Of a DNA stretch of 64,000 bases, positions 10,072-20,798 are shown in pieces. How positions within the stretch are numbered: position 1 is the stretch's first letter; every line of letters begins with the position of its first letter. Source of the DNA: Zetaproteobacteria bacterium CG06_land_8_20_14_3_00_59_53 (lineage in GTDB: Bacteria > Pseudomonadota > Zetaproteobacteria > Mariprofundales > Mariprofundaceae). The notes under the pieces were generated by a model. The model ran no database searches. It had not been told where the DNA came from and was given only the letters and a program-made list of their open reading frames with translations. The stretch lies in the NCBI GenBank assembly GCA_002779605.1, contig PEWE01000033.1:123352-187351 (forward strand), written 5' to 3'. A program made the translations under genes and the position numbers.

Positions 10072-10992
10072 TCAGCCGCCTCGCCCCAGCGGATGCGCTC
10101 CGTTCACCGCTTCATGCAGCCGGACACGCGAGATATGCGTATATATCTCGGTCGTACTGATATTGGCATGCCCGAGCAGCATCTGTACTGCGCGCAGATC
10201 GGCGCCGTGATTCAGCAGATGCGTGGCAAAGGCATGACGCAGGGTATGCGGCGAAGGCAGGCGCGACAGGCCTGCCTGCAACGCATGGATACGCAGTCGC
10301 TGCCAGAAGTTCTGCCTTGTCATGGCATGCCCTCCCCGCCCGGGGAAGAGAAACGGGCTGGCCGACATGGATGCCTGCGTGCGGCGCACTAGCTGCCACC
10401 GGCTCAGCCATTCACCGGCCTCCTCACCGAATGGCACCAGACGCTCCTTGTCCCCCTTGCCGATCACCCGCAGCAACATGGCCTTGTTGTCCAGCTGCGA
10501 CAGTCGCAGACCGACCAGTTCGCTGACCCGAAGGCCGGAGGCATAAAGGATCTCCAGCATGGCACGGTCGCGCAGACCGGGAAGTGTTGTGATGTCGGGA
10601 GCGGCAAGCAGGGCCTCGACCTCCGCCTCACTGAGCATCTTGGGCAAGGGCCTGCGCCGGCGCTGTGCCGGCAGGCGTTTGCACGGATTATCCTGCCGCA
10701 TGTCTTCAACCAGCAGAAAGGAAAACCATGTGTTCAGGGAACTGCGCTTGCGGCGCAATGAAGCATCGGTCAGACCACGGCGTTTCAGTGCCGACAGATA
10801 GGCCAGGATAAGCTCTTCACCGGCGGTAAAAAGATTGCTTCCCTGACGTTCGAGAAAGCCACCGGCATCCTGCAGGTCCGCCATATAGGAGGCCACGGTG
10901 CGTGGCGACCAGCCACGCAGCATAGCCAGCCGGTGTAACAACCCCTCGGCACGTTGCATCTCCTGCGAGACGGATGAATCGGCTTGTGTCAT
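10072..10992 (-). CDS. xerD: Tyrosine recombinase XerC/XerD
   Basis: LEILYASGLRVSELVGL...GKGDKERLVPFG...SPHTLRHAFATHLLNHGADLRAVQMLLGHANISTTEIYTHI catalytic motifs. Confidence 0.9.
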   Translation of the reverse strand: MTQADSSVSQEMQRAEGLLHRLAMLRGWSPRTVASYMADLQDAGGFLERQGSNLFTAGEELILAYLSALKRRGLTDASLRRKRSSLNTWFSFLLVEDMRQDNPCKRLPAQRRRRPLPKMLSEAEVEALLAAPDITTLPGLRDRAMLEILYASGLRVSELVGLRLSQLDNKAMLLRVIGKGDKERLVPFGEEAGEWLSRWQLVRRTQASMSASPFLFPGRGGHAMTRQNFWQRLRIHALQAGLSRLPSPHTLRHAFATHLLNHGADLRAVQMLLGHANISTTEIYTHISRVRLHEAVNGAHPLGRGG

Positions 10993-11016
10993 ATCGCGAT
11001 GGTCAGGCAAAAGTTC

Positions 11017-12597
11017 TCAGTTGTCGAGTTTAAGGCGGATCGCCTGACTCAGATCCACGACGCTGTACGGTTTGATCAACACATCACTGCCGGCCGGTCT
11101 CTGCTGACCCTGCAAGATTTCGGCATGATCGTAACCGGTGGCAAACATCACCCTTGTTTCCGGACGCAACTTCAATATCTGTTCTGCCGTCTGCCAGCCA
11201 TCGAGTACCGGCATCACCACATCCATCAACACAAGATCGATCTCGTCGGCATGTGCCCGGAACAGCTCTGCCGCCATCAGCCCGTCGTCTGCCGAAAGCA
11301 CCTTGTATCCCAGCGAGCGCAGTACCTCGCAGCCGACGGTAAGCACACTGGCATCGTCATCGACATAAAGAATGCACTCACCTTTGCCTAACTTGAGTTC
11401 TGTATCCGGTACAAACGACCTGGGCTGACGCTGCGCTGAATGCCTCGGCAGAAAGATATGAAACGTGCTGCCTTTGCCCGGCTCGCTTTCAACATCCAGA
11501 ACGCCGCCATGCATCTGCACCGCACCGTAGACCATGGAAAGCCCCAGACCGCTGCCGCTACCCACCCCGCGCGTGGTGAAGAAAGGCTCGAACATATGAC
11601 ACATGGTTTCTTCATCCATGCCGCAACCGTTATCGCTCACACTGATGCGCACGAATTCGGATGCAGCCGGATTGCCGTGCTCCTGGAGGAATGAATCATC
11701 GGCAGCAAACAGGACAGTCCGCACACGGATGGATGGATCCGCTACCCCTTCCAGTGCGGCACAGGCATTGCTCACCAGATTCAACAACACCTGCTGTAAC
11801 TGACTTGTATCGCCCTCGATGTACAGTCCGGTCACCATGCCTGTTTCAAACGAAAGGTCGATATGTCGCGGGATTTCCATACGCTCACGGGCCATGAGCT
11901 CGCTGACCATCGCGAGTACGTCGATCGTCTGCATGCGCACCATATCCTTGCGGGCGAAGGCCAGCAGTTGCCGGATCATACCGGCAGCACGAAAAGACAA
12001 TTGCTCGACCCTGTCCAGCTTTGCCCCGGACTTCTCCGCATCCCCGGCGAACACCCTCGCCAGATGCACATTACCGGTGATGCCGGCCAGGATGTTGTTG
12101 AAATCATGGGCGATACCACCTACCAGCGTACCGATCGCCTCCATCTTCTGTGCCTGCCTGAGCTGCTCCTCCACCTGCCTGCGCCTTACCTCCATCTCGG
12201 TGACATCCTGCGACACCCCGAGGATCGCCGGCCTGCCATCCAGCTCGATCAGGGATGCCGCATAACTGGTGTGACGCACGGAACCGTTTTTTTGCAGGAT
12301 TCTGATCGGATAATTGGCAGGAACATCATCGCCGTGCTGCCGGGAAAGCGCTCGTAGGCGCACCTCATCCCGCTCATCCGGATGCAAAATCTCCCAGAAG
12401 TCCATGTTGCACAGCTCTTCAGCGGAGTAGCCGGTCATGGTTTCGGCTGCGGCATTGGCGTAGACGTATCTGGTTCCCTGCAGGATAAACACAGCGGCAT
12501 TGGCAGATTCCACCAGTGCCCGGTAAGGCGGTTTCAACCATGGTGCCTTGCAGTGCTTATTCGAAGCAGCACACATACTTCCCCCAAAAAACCTCAA
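11017..12597 (-). CDS. Hybrid PAS sensor histidine kinase with C-terminal receiver domain
   Basis: PAS, GGIAHDFNNILAGITGN H-box, SVSDNGCGMDEE, GSGLGLSMVYG, C-terminal ILYVDDDASVLTVG...DLVLMDVVMPVLDG receiver. Confidence 0.9.
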   Translation of the reverse strand: MRFFGGSMCAASNKHCKAPWLKPPYRALVESANAAVFILQGTRYVYANAAAETMTGYSAEELCNMDFWEILHPDERDEVRLRALSRQHGDDVPANYPIRILQKNGSVRHTSYAASLIELDGRPAILGVSQDVTEMEVRRRQVEEQLRQAQKMEAIGTLVGGIAHDFNNILAGITGNVHLARVFAGDAEKSGAKLDRVEQLSFRAAGMIRQLLAFARKDMVRMQTIDVLAMVSELMARERMEIPRHIDLSFETGMVTGLYIEGDTSQLQQVLLNLVSNACAALEGVADPSIRVRTVLFAADDSFLQEHGNPAASEFVRISVSDNGCGMDEETMCHMFEPFFTTRGVGSGSGLGLSMVYGAVQMHGGVLDVESEPGKGSTFHIFLPRHSAQRQPRSFVPDTELKLGKGECILYVDDDASVLTVGCEVLRSLGYKVLSADDGLMAAELFRAHADEIDLVLMDVVMPVLDGWQTAEQILKLRPETRVMFATGYDHAEILQGQQRPAGSDVLIKPYSVVDLSQAIRLKLDN

Positions 12598-12804
12598 CGC
12601 AAAACCGTCATATTCTCAAACAACGGATGCAACAAGGTGTAATTTAGCGGATTGACCACCTGCTCCTCAGAACAGCCCCCCGATGCGTGAAGCATGCCCC
12701 AAGCCGGAAAATGTCACAAGAACCGGGCTTCCCCGCAGCAAAAAGGGCGGCGCAATCGCACCTCCCTTTCATTTCCCCCCGTTCAGCATTCCCCTTCTAC
12801 CGGA

Positions 12805-13644
12805 TCATACCACTGCATGCACGCCCCGTGCTGGTTGCACGGAAGACGAACGCAAGCGCTGGTTCAGCACAGCCATCCCCAGCAGGGCTACCGCGAACAC
12901 AACCACCTGCATGCCGCTCGGCTGATCGCTATATCCGATCATCACATGCAGAATCTCTCCCATCACGCCGGATTGCGGCAACCAGGCCGAGCTGTTCCAG
13001 AGTGGATCGACAATCGGTGGAAGCACATCGATCATCACCAGATTTTCCACCGCCTGCGATGCCATGCCTGCAGCCACCACGATCAACAACCAACCGATGA
13101 CAGCGAACAGATGACGCAACGGGATGCGAACCAGACCGCGGTAGATCAGATAAGCGGTGATCACGCCGAGCACAATCCCCATACCGGCACCGGTCAGCAC
13201 CGAAGCCCCGTCCTGCTGCACGGTCTGCGCTGCCCCGAACAGGAAAAACACGGCCTCACCGCCTTCGCGCAGCACAGCTGCAGCAGCCACCACCGCCAGG
13301 GCCATGCGCGGAGCGTCGCCATCGGCAACCTGCTGCCCGACGCGTTTCATCTTTTCCGCCATTTCCCGGCCGTGCTTGCTCATCCACACCACCGTCCAGG
13401 CGATCAGCAGCGAAGCAATGCAGAGCACTACAGCATTGAACAGGAATTCACCGTTTCCGTTGACCGAGCTTTCGATCTCCTCCATAAAACCTGCAAACAG
13501 CAGTGCCCCAACCACACCCGCGCCCATGCCAGCGGAAATCCATCGGCGGCTTGTCTGCAAACCTTTGGTGGCTGCGAACAACACGCCCAGCACCAGTGCC
13601 ATTTCAAGCATTTCGCGGAAGACGATAATCAATGCAGAAGTCAT
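12805..13644 (-). CDS. FTR1-family iron permease
   Basis: MTSALIIVFREMLEMALVLGVLFAATKG... plus LREGGEAVFFLFG (REXXE-type motifs), multi-TM; downstream of the Fur-family gene. Confidence 0.88.
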   Translation of the reverse strand: MTSALIIVFREMLEMALVLGVLFAATKGLQTSRRWISAGMGAGVVGALLFAGFMEEIESSVNGNGEFLFNAVVLCIASLLIAWTVVWMSKHGREMAEKMKRVGQQVADGDAPRMALAVVAAAAVLREGGEAVFFLFGAAQTVQQDGASVLTGAGMGIVLGVITAYLIYRGLVRIPLRHLFAVIGWLLIVVAAGMASQAVENLVMIDVLPPIVDPLWNSSAWLPQSGVMGEILHVMIGYSDQPSGMQVVVFAVALLGMAVLNQRLRSSSVQPARGVHAVV

Positions 13645-13656
13645 ATAATCTCTCTT

Positions 13657-14043
13657 TTACTTTTTTACGCCTGTGCATGCGGCACAGCGTCCGAACAAGA
13701 CCAGCTGGTGGCCGGTCAACTCAAAACCCTTTTCCTGCGCAGCTGCTTCCTGCAACGCCTCGATCTTATGATGGGAGAATTCCTCGATGCTGCCGCATTC
13801 AACACAGACCATATGATCGTGATGCGATTTATCCGCCCGCTCGTAACGCTTGCGGTCGGCCAGCTGCACACTGCTGATCAGTCCGGCCTCATCGAGTGCG
13901 GTCAGGCCCCGGTAAACGGTGGCGATACCGACCGGCTGGCCGCGATCAGACAGTTCGCGGTTCACCTCTTCGGCATCCCAGTGACGGTTGCTGGTGTTGA
14001 TAAGATCCAGAATGGCCTGGCGTTGGGTGGTCAGTCGCTGCAT
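13657..14043 (-). CDS. Fur-family transcriptional regulator
   Basis: MQRLTTQRQAILDLINTSNRHWDAEEVNRELSDRGQPVGIATVYRGLTALDEAGLI...HHDHMVCVECGSIEEF...CAAC. Confidence 0.92.
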   Translation of the reverse strand: MQRLTTQRQAILDLINTSNRHWDAEEVNRELSDRGQPVGIATVYRGLTALDEAGLISSVQLADRKRYERADKSHHDHMVCVECGSIEEFSHHKIEALQEAAAQEKGFELTGHQLVLFGRCAACTGVKK

Positions 14044-14049
14044 GGGTGG

Positions 14050-14068
14050 AATGATAACCATTATCATT
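14050..14068. promoter_or_regulatory. Fur box
   Basis: AATGATAACCATTATCATT; ATGATAA-CCA-TTATCAT perfect palindrome arms, close to the GATAATGATAATCATTATC consensus, 7 nt upstream of the Fur-family start. Confidence 0.85.
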
Positions 14069-14150
14069 ACCACCTGCAACCCGCATATCGCTCTTTCATT
14101 CAACATCACATTCCCTTTGTTCGCAGCGCTGGACACGCTAACCTTCGCAC

Positions 14151-14525
14151 ATGCATTCCTATGAACTGATGATCGAAACCGATTTCGCCGCGGCCCACAG
14201 CCTGCGCCATTACCCCGGCGACTGCGCCCGACTGCACGGACACAACTGGCGGGTGGAGCTTTATGTAAGTTGCGAAGCGCTGGACGACATCGGTCTTGCT
14301 GTGGACTACAAGGTACTCAAGCGCGAACTGAAGGCTGCCCTGGCCGACTGGGATCATTACAATCTGAATGATGTCCCTCCTTTCGACAGCATCAATCCAT
14401 CGAGTGAAAATGTCGCGCGTGTACTCTATGAACGCATGGCCGCCCGCCTGGATGATGGCCGCCTGCATGTATCCCGCATCGCCATCGGCGAAACCTGTAC
14501 GGCCAAGGTGATCTACCGTCCCTGA
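14151..14525 (+). CDS. queD: 6-carboxy-5,6,7,8-tetrahydropterin synthase
   Basis: FAAAHSLRHYPGDCARLHGHNWRVELYV...GLAVDYKVLKRELKAAL...DHYNLND....PSSENVARVLYERM. Confidence 0.93.
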   Translation: MHSYELMIETDFAAAHSLRHYPGDCARLHGHNWRVELYVSCEALDDIGLAVDYKVLKRELKAALADWDHYNLNDVPPFDSINPSSENVARVLYERMAARLDDGRLHVSRIAIGETCTAKVIYRP

Positions 14526-14549
14526 GTTTGAGCGGAGAATCGGCACGAT

Positions 14550-14879
14550 ATGAGCAACAACAAGATATATAGAATCCAGTTCATCAATCAGAACAAGGTG
14601 TACGAGGTCTATGCGAAAAGCGTCGGCCCGTCCGGCATCATGGGATTCATCGAGATCGGCGAACTGGTGTTCGGTGAAAAGTCGGCACTGCTGGTGGATC
14701 CGGGTGAAGAAAGCCTGAAAACCGAATTCGCCGGCGTCAGCCGGAGTTATGTGCCGATGCACTGCGTGATCCGCATCGACGAAGTGCAGCAGCAGGGTCG
14801 GGCAAAAATCATGCAGAGCGACGGCGAACAGAAAATCCGCCATTTCCCTGCGCCGCTCATCGTGCCCCCCCAAACCTGA
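14550..14879 (+). CDS. DUF1820-like conserved protein
   Basis: MSNNKIYRIQFINQNKVYEVYAKSVGPSGIMGFIEIGELVFGEKSALLVDPGEESLKTEFAGVSRSYVPMHCVIRIDEV. Confidence 0.75.
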   Translation: MSNNKIYRIQFINQNKVYEVYAKSVGPSGIMGFIEIGELVFGEKSALLVDPGEESLKTEFAGVSRSYVPMHCVIRIDEVQQQGRAKIMQSDGEQKIRHFPAPLIVPPQT

Positions 14880-15001
14880 ATCATCATCTTAAGCAATGGG
14901 CATAGCATTCGACGAATACAGGGAAAATCAATATTTCGGCTTGCAATCGCCCCCTGTTTTCCGTCACACTCACGTCATGCATCAGGGAATGAGAGGTAAT
15001 C

Positions 15002-15793
15002 ATGGACTATCTTGACGATGACGAGTTTAACCCGCGCCCTGCCCCCGAGCGCCCGAGCCCGATCACCATCGTTGCAATGCTGGCAGGCGCCGGAGCGGCT
15101 GTATTGTTGCTGTGGATGAATATGGGCCTTTCCTCAAGGGTGGATAGTCTGGAGCAAAGCATCAACGACCTGACGGCATCGGTCAGCGACCAGAAACAGT
15201 CCAAGGATCTGGCCAATAAAGTGGCGGATCTCACCAATCAACTGGACAGCGTCACGCAGGCCCTGGCCAATCATCTGAAGTCGCAGTCCATGAACAACAC
15301 CGAATCCTCACGCGGTGGCTTGTCGATGAATCATAGCCTCCCGCAAGCTACGATTCCTTCGCGCGTCATCACGCCTAGCCAAACCGCCCCTCGCCTCCCT
15401 ATTCAACCGATTCCGGGCGCCAATGCCCCCGCTCAGAATTATGACAACTACAACAGCGCGCCTGCGCAGAGTTACGGTTCCTATAACAACGGCTCCCTGC
15501 CTGCGCCGATCAGCCGGGTGGATATCGCTCCGGTGCAGCAGCCCATCCAGTCGAGCGGCGGATGGGTGGTGAATATCACCTCGGTCAGCGATCAGGAATC
15601 CGCCTATCAGGAAGTGAACCGCCTGCGTTCGATGGGGATCAATGCGGAAAGCGCCCATGCCGTGTCCAACGGTCGCACTTGGTACCGCATCCGCATCCCC
15701 GGCTTCAACAGCCATGACGAAGCCGTGCGCGCACGTCCGGGGCTTGAGTCCAGGCTCGGCATTCGCGACACCTGGGTCGGTCAGCGCGATTAG
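15002..15793 (+). CDS. SPOR-domain membrane protein
   Basis: One TM, coiled coil, C-terminal GGWVVNITSVSDQESAYQEVNRLRSMGINAESAHAVSNGRTWYRIRIPGFNSHDEA. Confidence 0.75.
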   Translation: MDYLDDDEFNPRPAPERPSPITIVAMLAGAGAAVLLLWMNMGLSSRVDSLEQSINDLTASVSDQKQSKDLANKVADLTNQLDSVTQALANHLKSQSMNNTESSRGGLSMNHSLPQATIPSRVITPSQTAPRLPIQPIPGANAPAQNYDNYNSAPAQSYGSYNNGSLPAPISRVDIAPVQQPIQSSGGWVVNITSVSDQESAYQEVNRLRSMGINAESAHAVSNGRTWYRIRIPGFNSHDEAVRARPGLESRLGIRDTWVGQRD

Positions 15794-15897
15794 TCGCTCA
15801 ATCATTCCGGCATTCGTTTGACAATGCGGGACGGTATTCCTACCGTCCCTCTTTTGTTTGAATCACATTAACAATCAGAACAGCAAGAGAGATATCC

Positions 15898-17195
<1,298 letters not shown>

Positions 17196-17199
<4 letters not shown>

Positions 17200-17552
17200 G
17201 CCTGCTGAACGACATCACCTTCAACGAGGCAGGCCTTGTTCCGGCCATCGCGCAGGATGCCAGCTCCGGGCGCGTGCTGATGATGGCCTGGATGAACGAG
17301 GAAGCCGTGCGTCAGACCATGGACACCGGCTTTGCCCACTACTACAGCCGCTCGCGGCAGAAGCAGTGGATGAAGGGTGAATCCAGCGGCCATGTGCAGA
17401 AGGTCGTGAACATGTATCTGGATTGCGATGGCGACACGCTGCTGCTGTCCATCGAGCAGACGGGACCGGCGTGCCACACCAACCGCGAGTCCTGCTTCTA
17501 CCGGCATCGGCAGGGTGACAACTGGGTCGTGATCGAGGACCCTCTGGAGTAA
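17196..17552 (+). CDS. hisI: Phosphoribosyl-AMP cyclohydrolase
   Basis: [46 protein letters not shown]...[28 protein letters not shown]. Confidence 0.96.
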
Positions 17553-17554
17553 TC

Positions 17555-17872
17555 ATGAACGATATCCTGAAAGAACTGACCGCCATCCTCGAGGCGCGCA
17601 AGAGCGAATCCGCCGACAAATCCTATGTTTCCTCACTGTATGCCAAGGGACTGGACAAGATTCTGGAAAAGGTCGGCGAGGAAGCCGTTGAGACCATCAT
17701 CGCCGCCAAAAACGGCGATAAGGAACATCTCGTTTACGAAACCGCCGACCTGTGGTTCCACAGCATGGTGATGCTTGCCCATCAGGGCCTGTCCGCCGAC
17801 GATGTACTCAATGAACTGGCGCGCAGATTCGGCGTTTCCGGTCACGACGAGAAGGCATCCCGGACCAAATAG
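17555..17872 (+). CDS. hisE: Phosphoribosyl-ATP diphosphatase
   Basis: [58 protein letters not shown]. Confidence 0.95.
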   Translation: MNDILKELTAILEARKSESADKSYVSSLYAKGLDKILEKVGEEAVETIIAAKNGDKEHLVYETADLWFHSMVMLAHQGLSADDVLNELARRFGVSGHDEKASRTK

Positions 17873-17893
17873 GCCGGCCTCCCCCACCGGGCT

Positions 17894-18376
17894 ATGAACA
17901 TTGATAAACAGGAAATCCTGACGCTGATCATCGATCGGCTGCGTGCCGATTTGAAGGTCTGCGAACAGGCCGTGGCCGTAGCTCGCGATACGGCCACGCA
18001 CAAGGATGCACAAGGCTCCAGCCGCTATGAAACCATGGGGCTCGAAGCCTCCTATCTGGCGCAGGGTCAGGGAGTCCGCCTGCTGGAAGTCGAGCGTGCA
18101 CTGGCCTGGTTCTCGCAACAGAAACTCACTGAACCGGGCGGCATCATACGCCTCTGCTCACTGGTATCCCTGCTGGATGAACAGGGACATGAGCAGCTTG
18201 TATGGCTCGCAGCCGATGCCGGAGGCATGAAAATCGAGTACGGAGAGCACAGCATCACCGTCATCACCTCGAAGTCGCCTTTGGGCAAGGCGCTGGTCGG
18301 CAAACATGCAGGCGACAGCTTTGAGATCAGCATTGCCGGTAAACAGCGCTGCTACGAGATCGGTGAAGCCTGGTGA
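17894..18376 (+). CDS. GreA/GreB-like protein
   Basis: N-terminal coiled coil and C-terminal VITSKSPLGKALVGKHAGDSFEI Gre-type motif. Confidence 0.7.
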   Translation: MNIDKQEILTLIIDRLRADLKVCEQAVAVARDTATHKDAQGSSRYETMGLEASYLAQGQGVRLLEVERALAWFSQQKLTEPGGIIRLCSLVSLLDEQGHEQLVWLAADAGGMKIEYGEHSITVITSKSPLGKALVGKHAGDSFEISIAGKQRCYEIGEAW

Positions 18377-18669
18377 GTGAGGAACAGCCCACCTGGTTTC
18401 TTTATATGGTCCGTTGTCGTGACGGGCGGCTGTATACCGGCATCAGCACCGATGTGGAACGACGATTCACCGAGCATACAACCGGCAGGGGCTCGAAATT
18501 CCTGCGCGGCAAGGCTCCGCTGGAGCTTGTCTTCCAGCAGCCCGCCGGCTCGCATTCCGATGCCCTGAAGGCCGAGATTGCGATCAAACGCATGAGCAAA
18601 GCAAGCAAGGAAAAACTCATTGCCTCGGGATGTTTGCCTCCACCCATAAGCAACGATGATAAACCATAG
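18373..18669 (+). CDS. GIY-YIG nuclease superfamily protein (YhbQ/UPF0213-like)
   Basis: WFLYMVRCRDGRLYTGISTDVERRFTEHTTGRGSKFLRGKAPLELVFQQ. Confidence 0.9.
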   Translation: MSEEQPTWFLYMVRCRDGRLYTGISTDVERRFTEHTTGRGSKFLRGKAPLELVFQQPAGSHSDALKAEIAIKRMSKASKEKLIASGCLPPPISNDDKP

Positions 18670-18765
18670 ATAGGGCTTCACGCACCATTCAGATGCTTTG
18701 GGGCAGCCTGCAATTGCTGTACCATCAGAGACACGATTCAAGCGCCGACCCAGGGAGTCCATACC

Positions 18766-19224
18766 ATGCTAGCCTCCAATGTCATGACCACCGACCTGTT
18801 CACCCTGCACCGGGATGCCCTGATCAAGGATGCTGTTGCCCTGTTCCGCGATTCGATGGTGCATGAATTCCCGGTCGTGGACAGTGACGGCAGACTGGTC
18901 GGCGAGGTCAGCTCCAAATCCATCCTGCATCGTGCCGTTCCCGCCTATGCCTCCAGCGAGCTTCTGGCCGCCATGCGCGCAGGCCCGGACATTCAATCGG
19001 TGTACAACAATCTGAAAGCCATGCTCGACACCCCGCTCAGCGAACTGATGACAACCGATGTGCCAACCGTGCACGCAGACACCCCGACCAGCGCCGTCGC
19101 CGCCGAATTGACCCAACTGGCAGGCGATTCCAGTCATGTGTATGTGACTGATAGCGATAACAAGCTGCTCGGAGTGATTTCATCGCGCGATGTCATCCAT
19201 CGCTTTTCCGAACAGATTCAATAA
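18766..19224 (+). CDS. CBS-domain-pair protein
   Basis: VMTTDLFTLHRDALIKDAVALFRDSMVHEFPVVDSDGRLVGEVSS...LMTTDVPTVHADTPTSAVAAEL...VTDSDNKLLGVISSRDVI. Confidence 0.88.
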   Translation: MLASNVMTTDLFTLHRDALIKDAVALFRDSMVHEFPVVDSDGRLVGEVSSKSILHRAVPAYASSELLAAMRAGPDIQSVYNNLKAMLDTPLSELMTTDVPTVHADTPTSAVAAELTQLAGDSSHVYVTDSDNKLLGVISSRDVIHRFSEQIQ

Positions 19225-19242
19225 GGCACAGCCGATTCCGGC

Positions 19243-19794
19243 ATGAAAGATAGTCACTTTCCGTCAAAGCCTGATCACATTCTGATCCTGCATTCCAGCA
19301 CCGACGGCCACACGCTGGAGATATGCGAAAGGATTCAGTCGATTCTGCAAGATCATGGAACCCGGGTTGCGCTGCACCCCGTCCATGCCGCCCCCGCCGA
19401 TCCGGGCGGCTTCGATAAAATCATCATCGGCGCCCGCATCCGCTACGGCCATCATCACCCGGATGTGTACGCTTTCATCGAGCGCCATCAGGCCCTGCTG
19501 GCCTCAAGACCCTCCGCCTTCTTCTCGGTGAATCTCGTCGCACGCAAACCGGGCAAGAGACAACCCGACACCAATCCCTACGTGCGCAAGTTTCTGAAAC
19601 AGATCGCCTGGAAGCCCGACCTCGTCGCCGTCTTCGCCGGCAAGGTCGATTACCGTAAATACGGCTTCTTCGACCGCCAGATGATCCGCATGATCATGCT
19701 CCTCACCCACGGCCCCACCCATCCCGACATCGTCGCAGATTTCACAGATTGGGCGCAGGTTGATGAATTCGCAGAGCTCGTGAGCGGGACATAG
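19243..19794 (+). CDS. Flavodoxin-fold protein, probable menaquinone-dependent protoporphyrinogen oxidase (HemG-like)
   Basis: ILHSSTDGHTLEICERIQSIL...IIIGARIRYGHHHPDVYAFIERHQALLASRPSAFFSVNLVARKPGKRQPDTNPYVRKFL. Confidence 0.85.
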   Translation: MKDSHFPSKPDHILILHSSTDGHTLEICERIQSILQDHGTRVALHPVHAAPADPGGFDKIIIGARIRYGHHHPDVYAFIERHQALLASRPSAFFSVNLVARKPGKRQPDTNPYVRKFLKQIAWKPDLVAVFAGKVDYRKYGFFDRQMIRMIMLLTHGPTHPDIVADFTDWAQVDEFAELVSGT

Positions 19795-19876
19795 CAACTC
19801 GAAAGCCTTTTCCAGAGCGATCCCTTGCGGAAAGGAGCTTCAGAAGCTAACCCAATAGCAGGCACACCGGAGGCAC

Positions 19877-20269
19877 ATGATGGAAATTTCCATTCTCATC
19901 GCGCAGATCGCGGCAGTGATGTATCTGGCGGTTTCGCTGGGCGCTTTTCTCAACAGGGATTATTTCCGCAAAATCATTGAAGATTTTTACGGCAATGCCG
20001 GGCTGACCTATATCGGGGGATTTATGGCGCTTGTGACAGGCGCTCTGATTGTGCATTTCCACAACCATTGGGTGAGCGACTGGACGCTACTGGTTACGCT
20101 GCTGGGCTGGCTGGCGCTGATCAAGGGCGTGCTGATCATTATTATGCCGGAGCAAATACACCGGTCTTCCAGAGGCTTGATGACGAATTCGGGGATCAAA
20201 GTCTTTCCGTTTGTTACACTACTGCTCGGGCTGCTGTTCGCGTATTTCGGATTCATGCAGCCGCACTAA
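19877..20269 (+). CDS. Small integral membrane protein
   Basis: Four hydrophobic segments; GGFMALVTGALIVHFHNHWVSDWTLLVTLLGWLALIKGVLIIIMPEQ. Confidence 0.7.
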   Translation: MMEISILIAQIAAVMYLAVSLGAFLNRDYFRKIIEDFYGNAGLTYIGGFMALVTGALIVHFHNHWVSDWTLLVTLLGWLALIKGVLIIIMPEQIHRSSRGLMTNSGIKVFPFVTLLLGLLFAYFGFMQPH

Positions 20270-20291
20270 GGGCCGATCGGGGGTACCCACC

Positions 20292-20699
20292 ATGCAACCA
20301 AGAATCAGCATGATCACGCTGGGTGTCACGGACATGCAGCGCGCGGTGGATTTCTATGAAGTGGGACTTGGCTTCCCGCGCATGGATTCGCCACCCGAGG
20401 TGGCATTCTTCACCCTCAACGGCACCTGGCTGGGACTGTTCGGCAGGGAGTCACTGGCTGAAGATGCCACCGTCCCCGTCGAAGGCAGTGGATTCAACGG
20501 CTTCGCGCTGGCACATAATGTGCACTCCGAGGAAGAGGTCGAAGCGGTGCTGGCGCAAGCCGTGACCGCCGGTGCCCGACTGGTTAAGCCCGGACAGAAA
20601 ACCTTCTGGGGCGGATATGCCGGCTACTTCAGCGATCCCGACGGGCATCTCTGGGAGGTGGCGCACAACCCCTTCTTCTGGATCGGCCCCGAGGATTGA
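20292..20699 (+). CDS. VOC (glyoxalase-like) family protein
   Basis: MQPRISMITLGVTDMQRAVDFYEVGLGFPRMDSPPEVAFFTLNGTWLGLFGRESLAED...GYFSDPDGHLWEVAHNPFF. Confidence 0.9.
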   Translation: MQPRISMITLGVTDMQRAVDFYEVGLGFPRMDSPPEVAFFTLNGTWLGLFGRESLAEDATVPVEGSGFNGFALAHNVHSEEEVEAVLAQAVTAGARLVKPGQKTFWGGYAGYFSDPDGHLWEVAHNPFFWIGPED

Positions 20700-20798
20700 A
20701 CAGCTTCAGGCCCCCTTCCCCGGCACAATAAAACGGGGCTGGTTCCGACAGGGTCATGGTGGCAACATCGGGGCCGTTCACGATTCCGGTTCACCGAG

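Noticed and set aside
10072-10992. Integrase of a mobile element
   Set aside because: Size and motifs fit a housekeeping XerC/XerD; no att-like repeats or cargo genes were seen around it.
12694-14169. 491-aa plus-strand ORF
   Set aside because: Runs antisense across the FTR1 permease and Fur-family gene; His/Gln-rich composition typical of a shadow frame.
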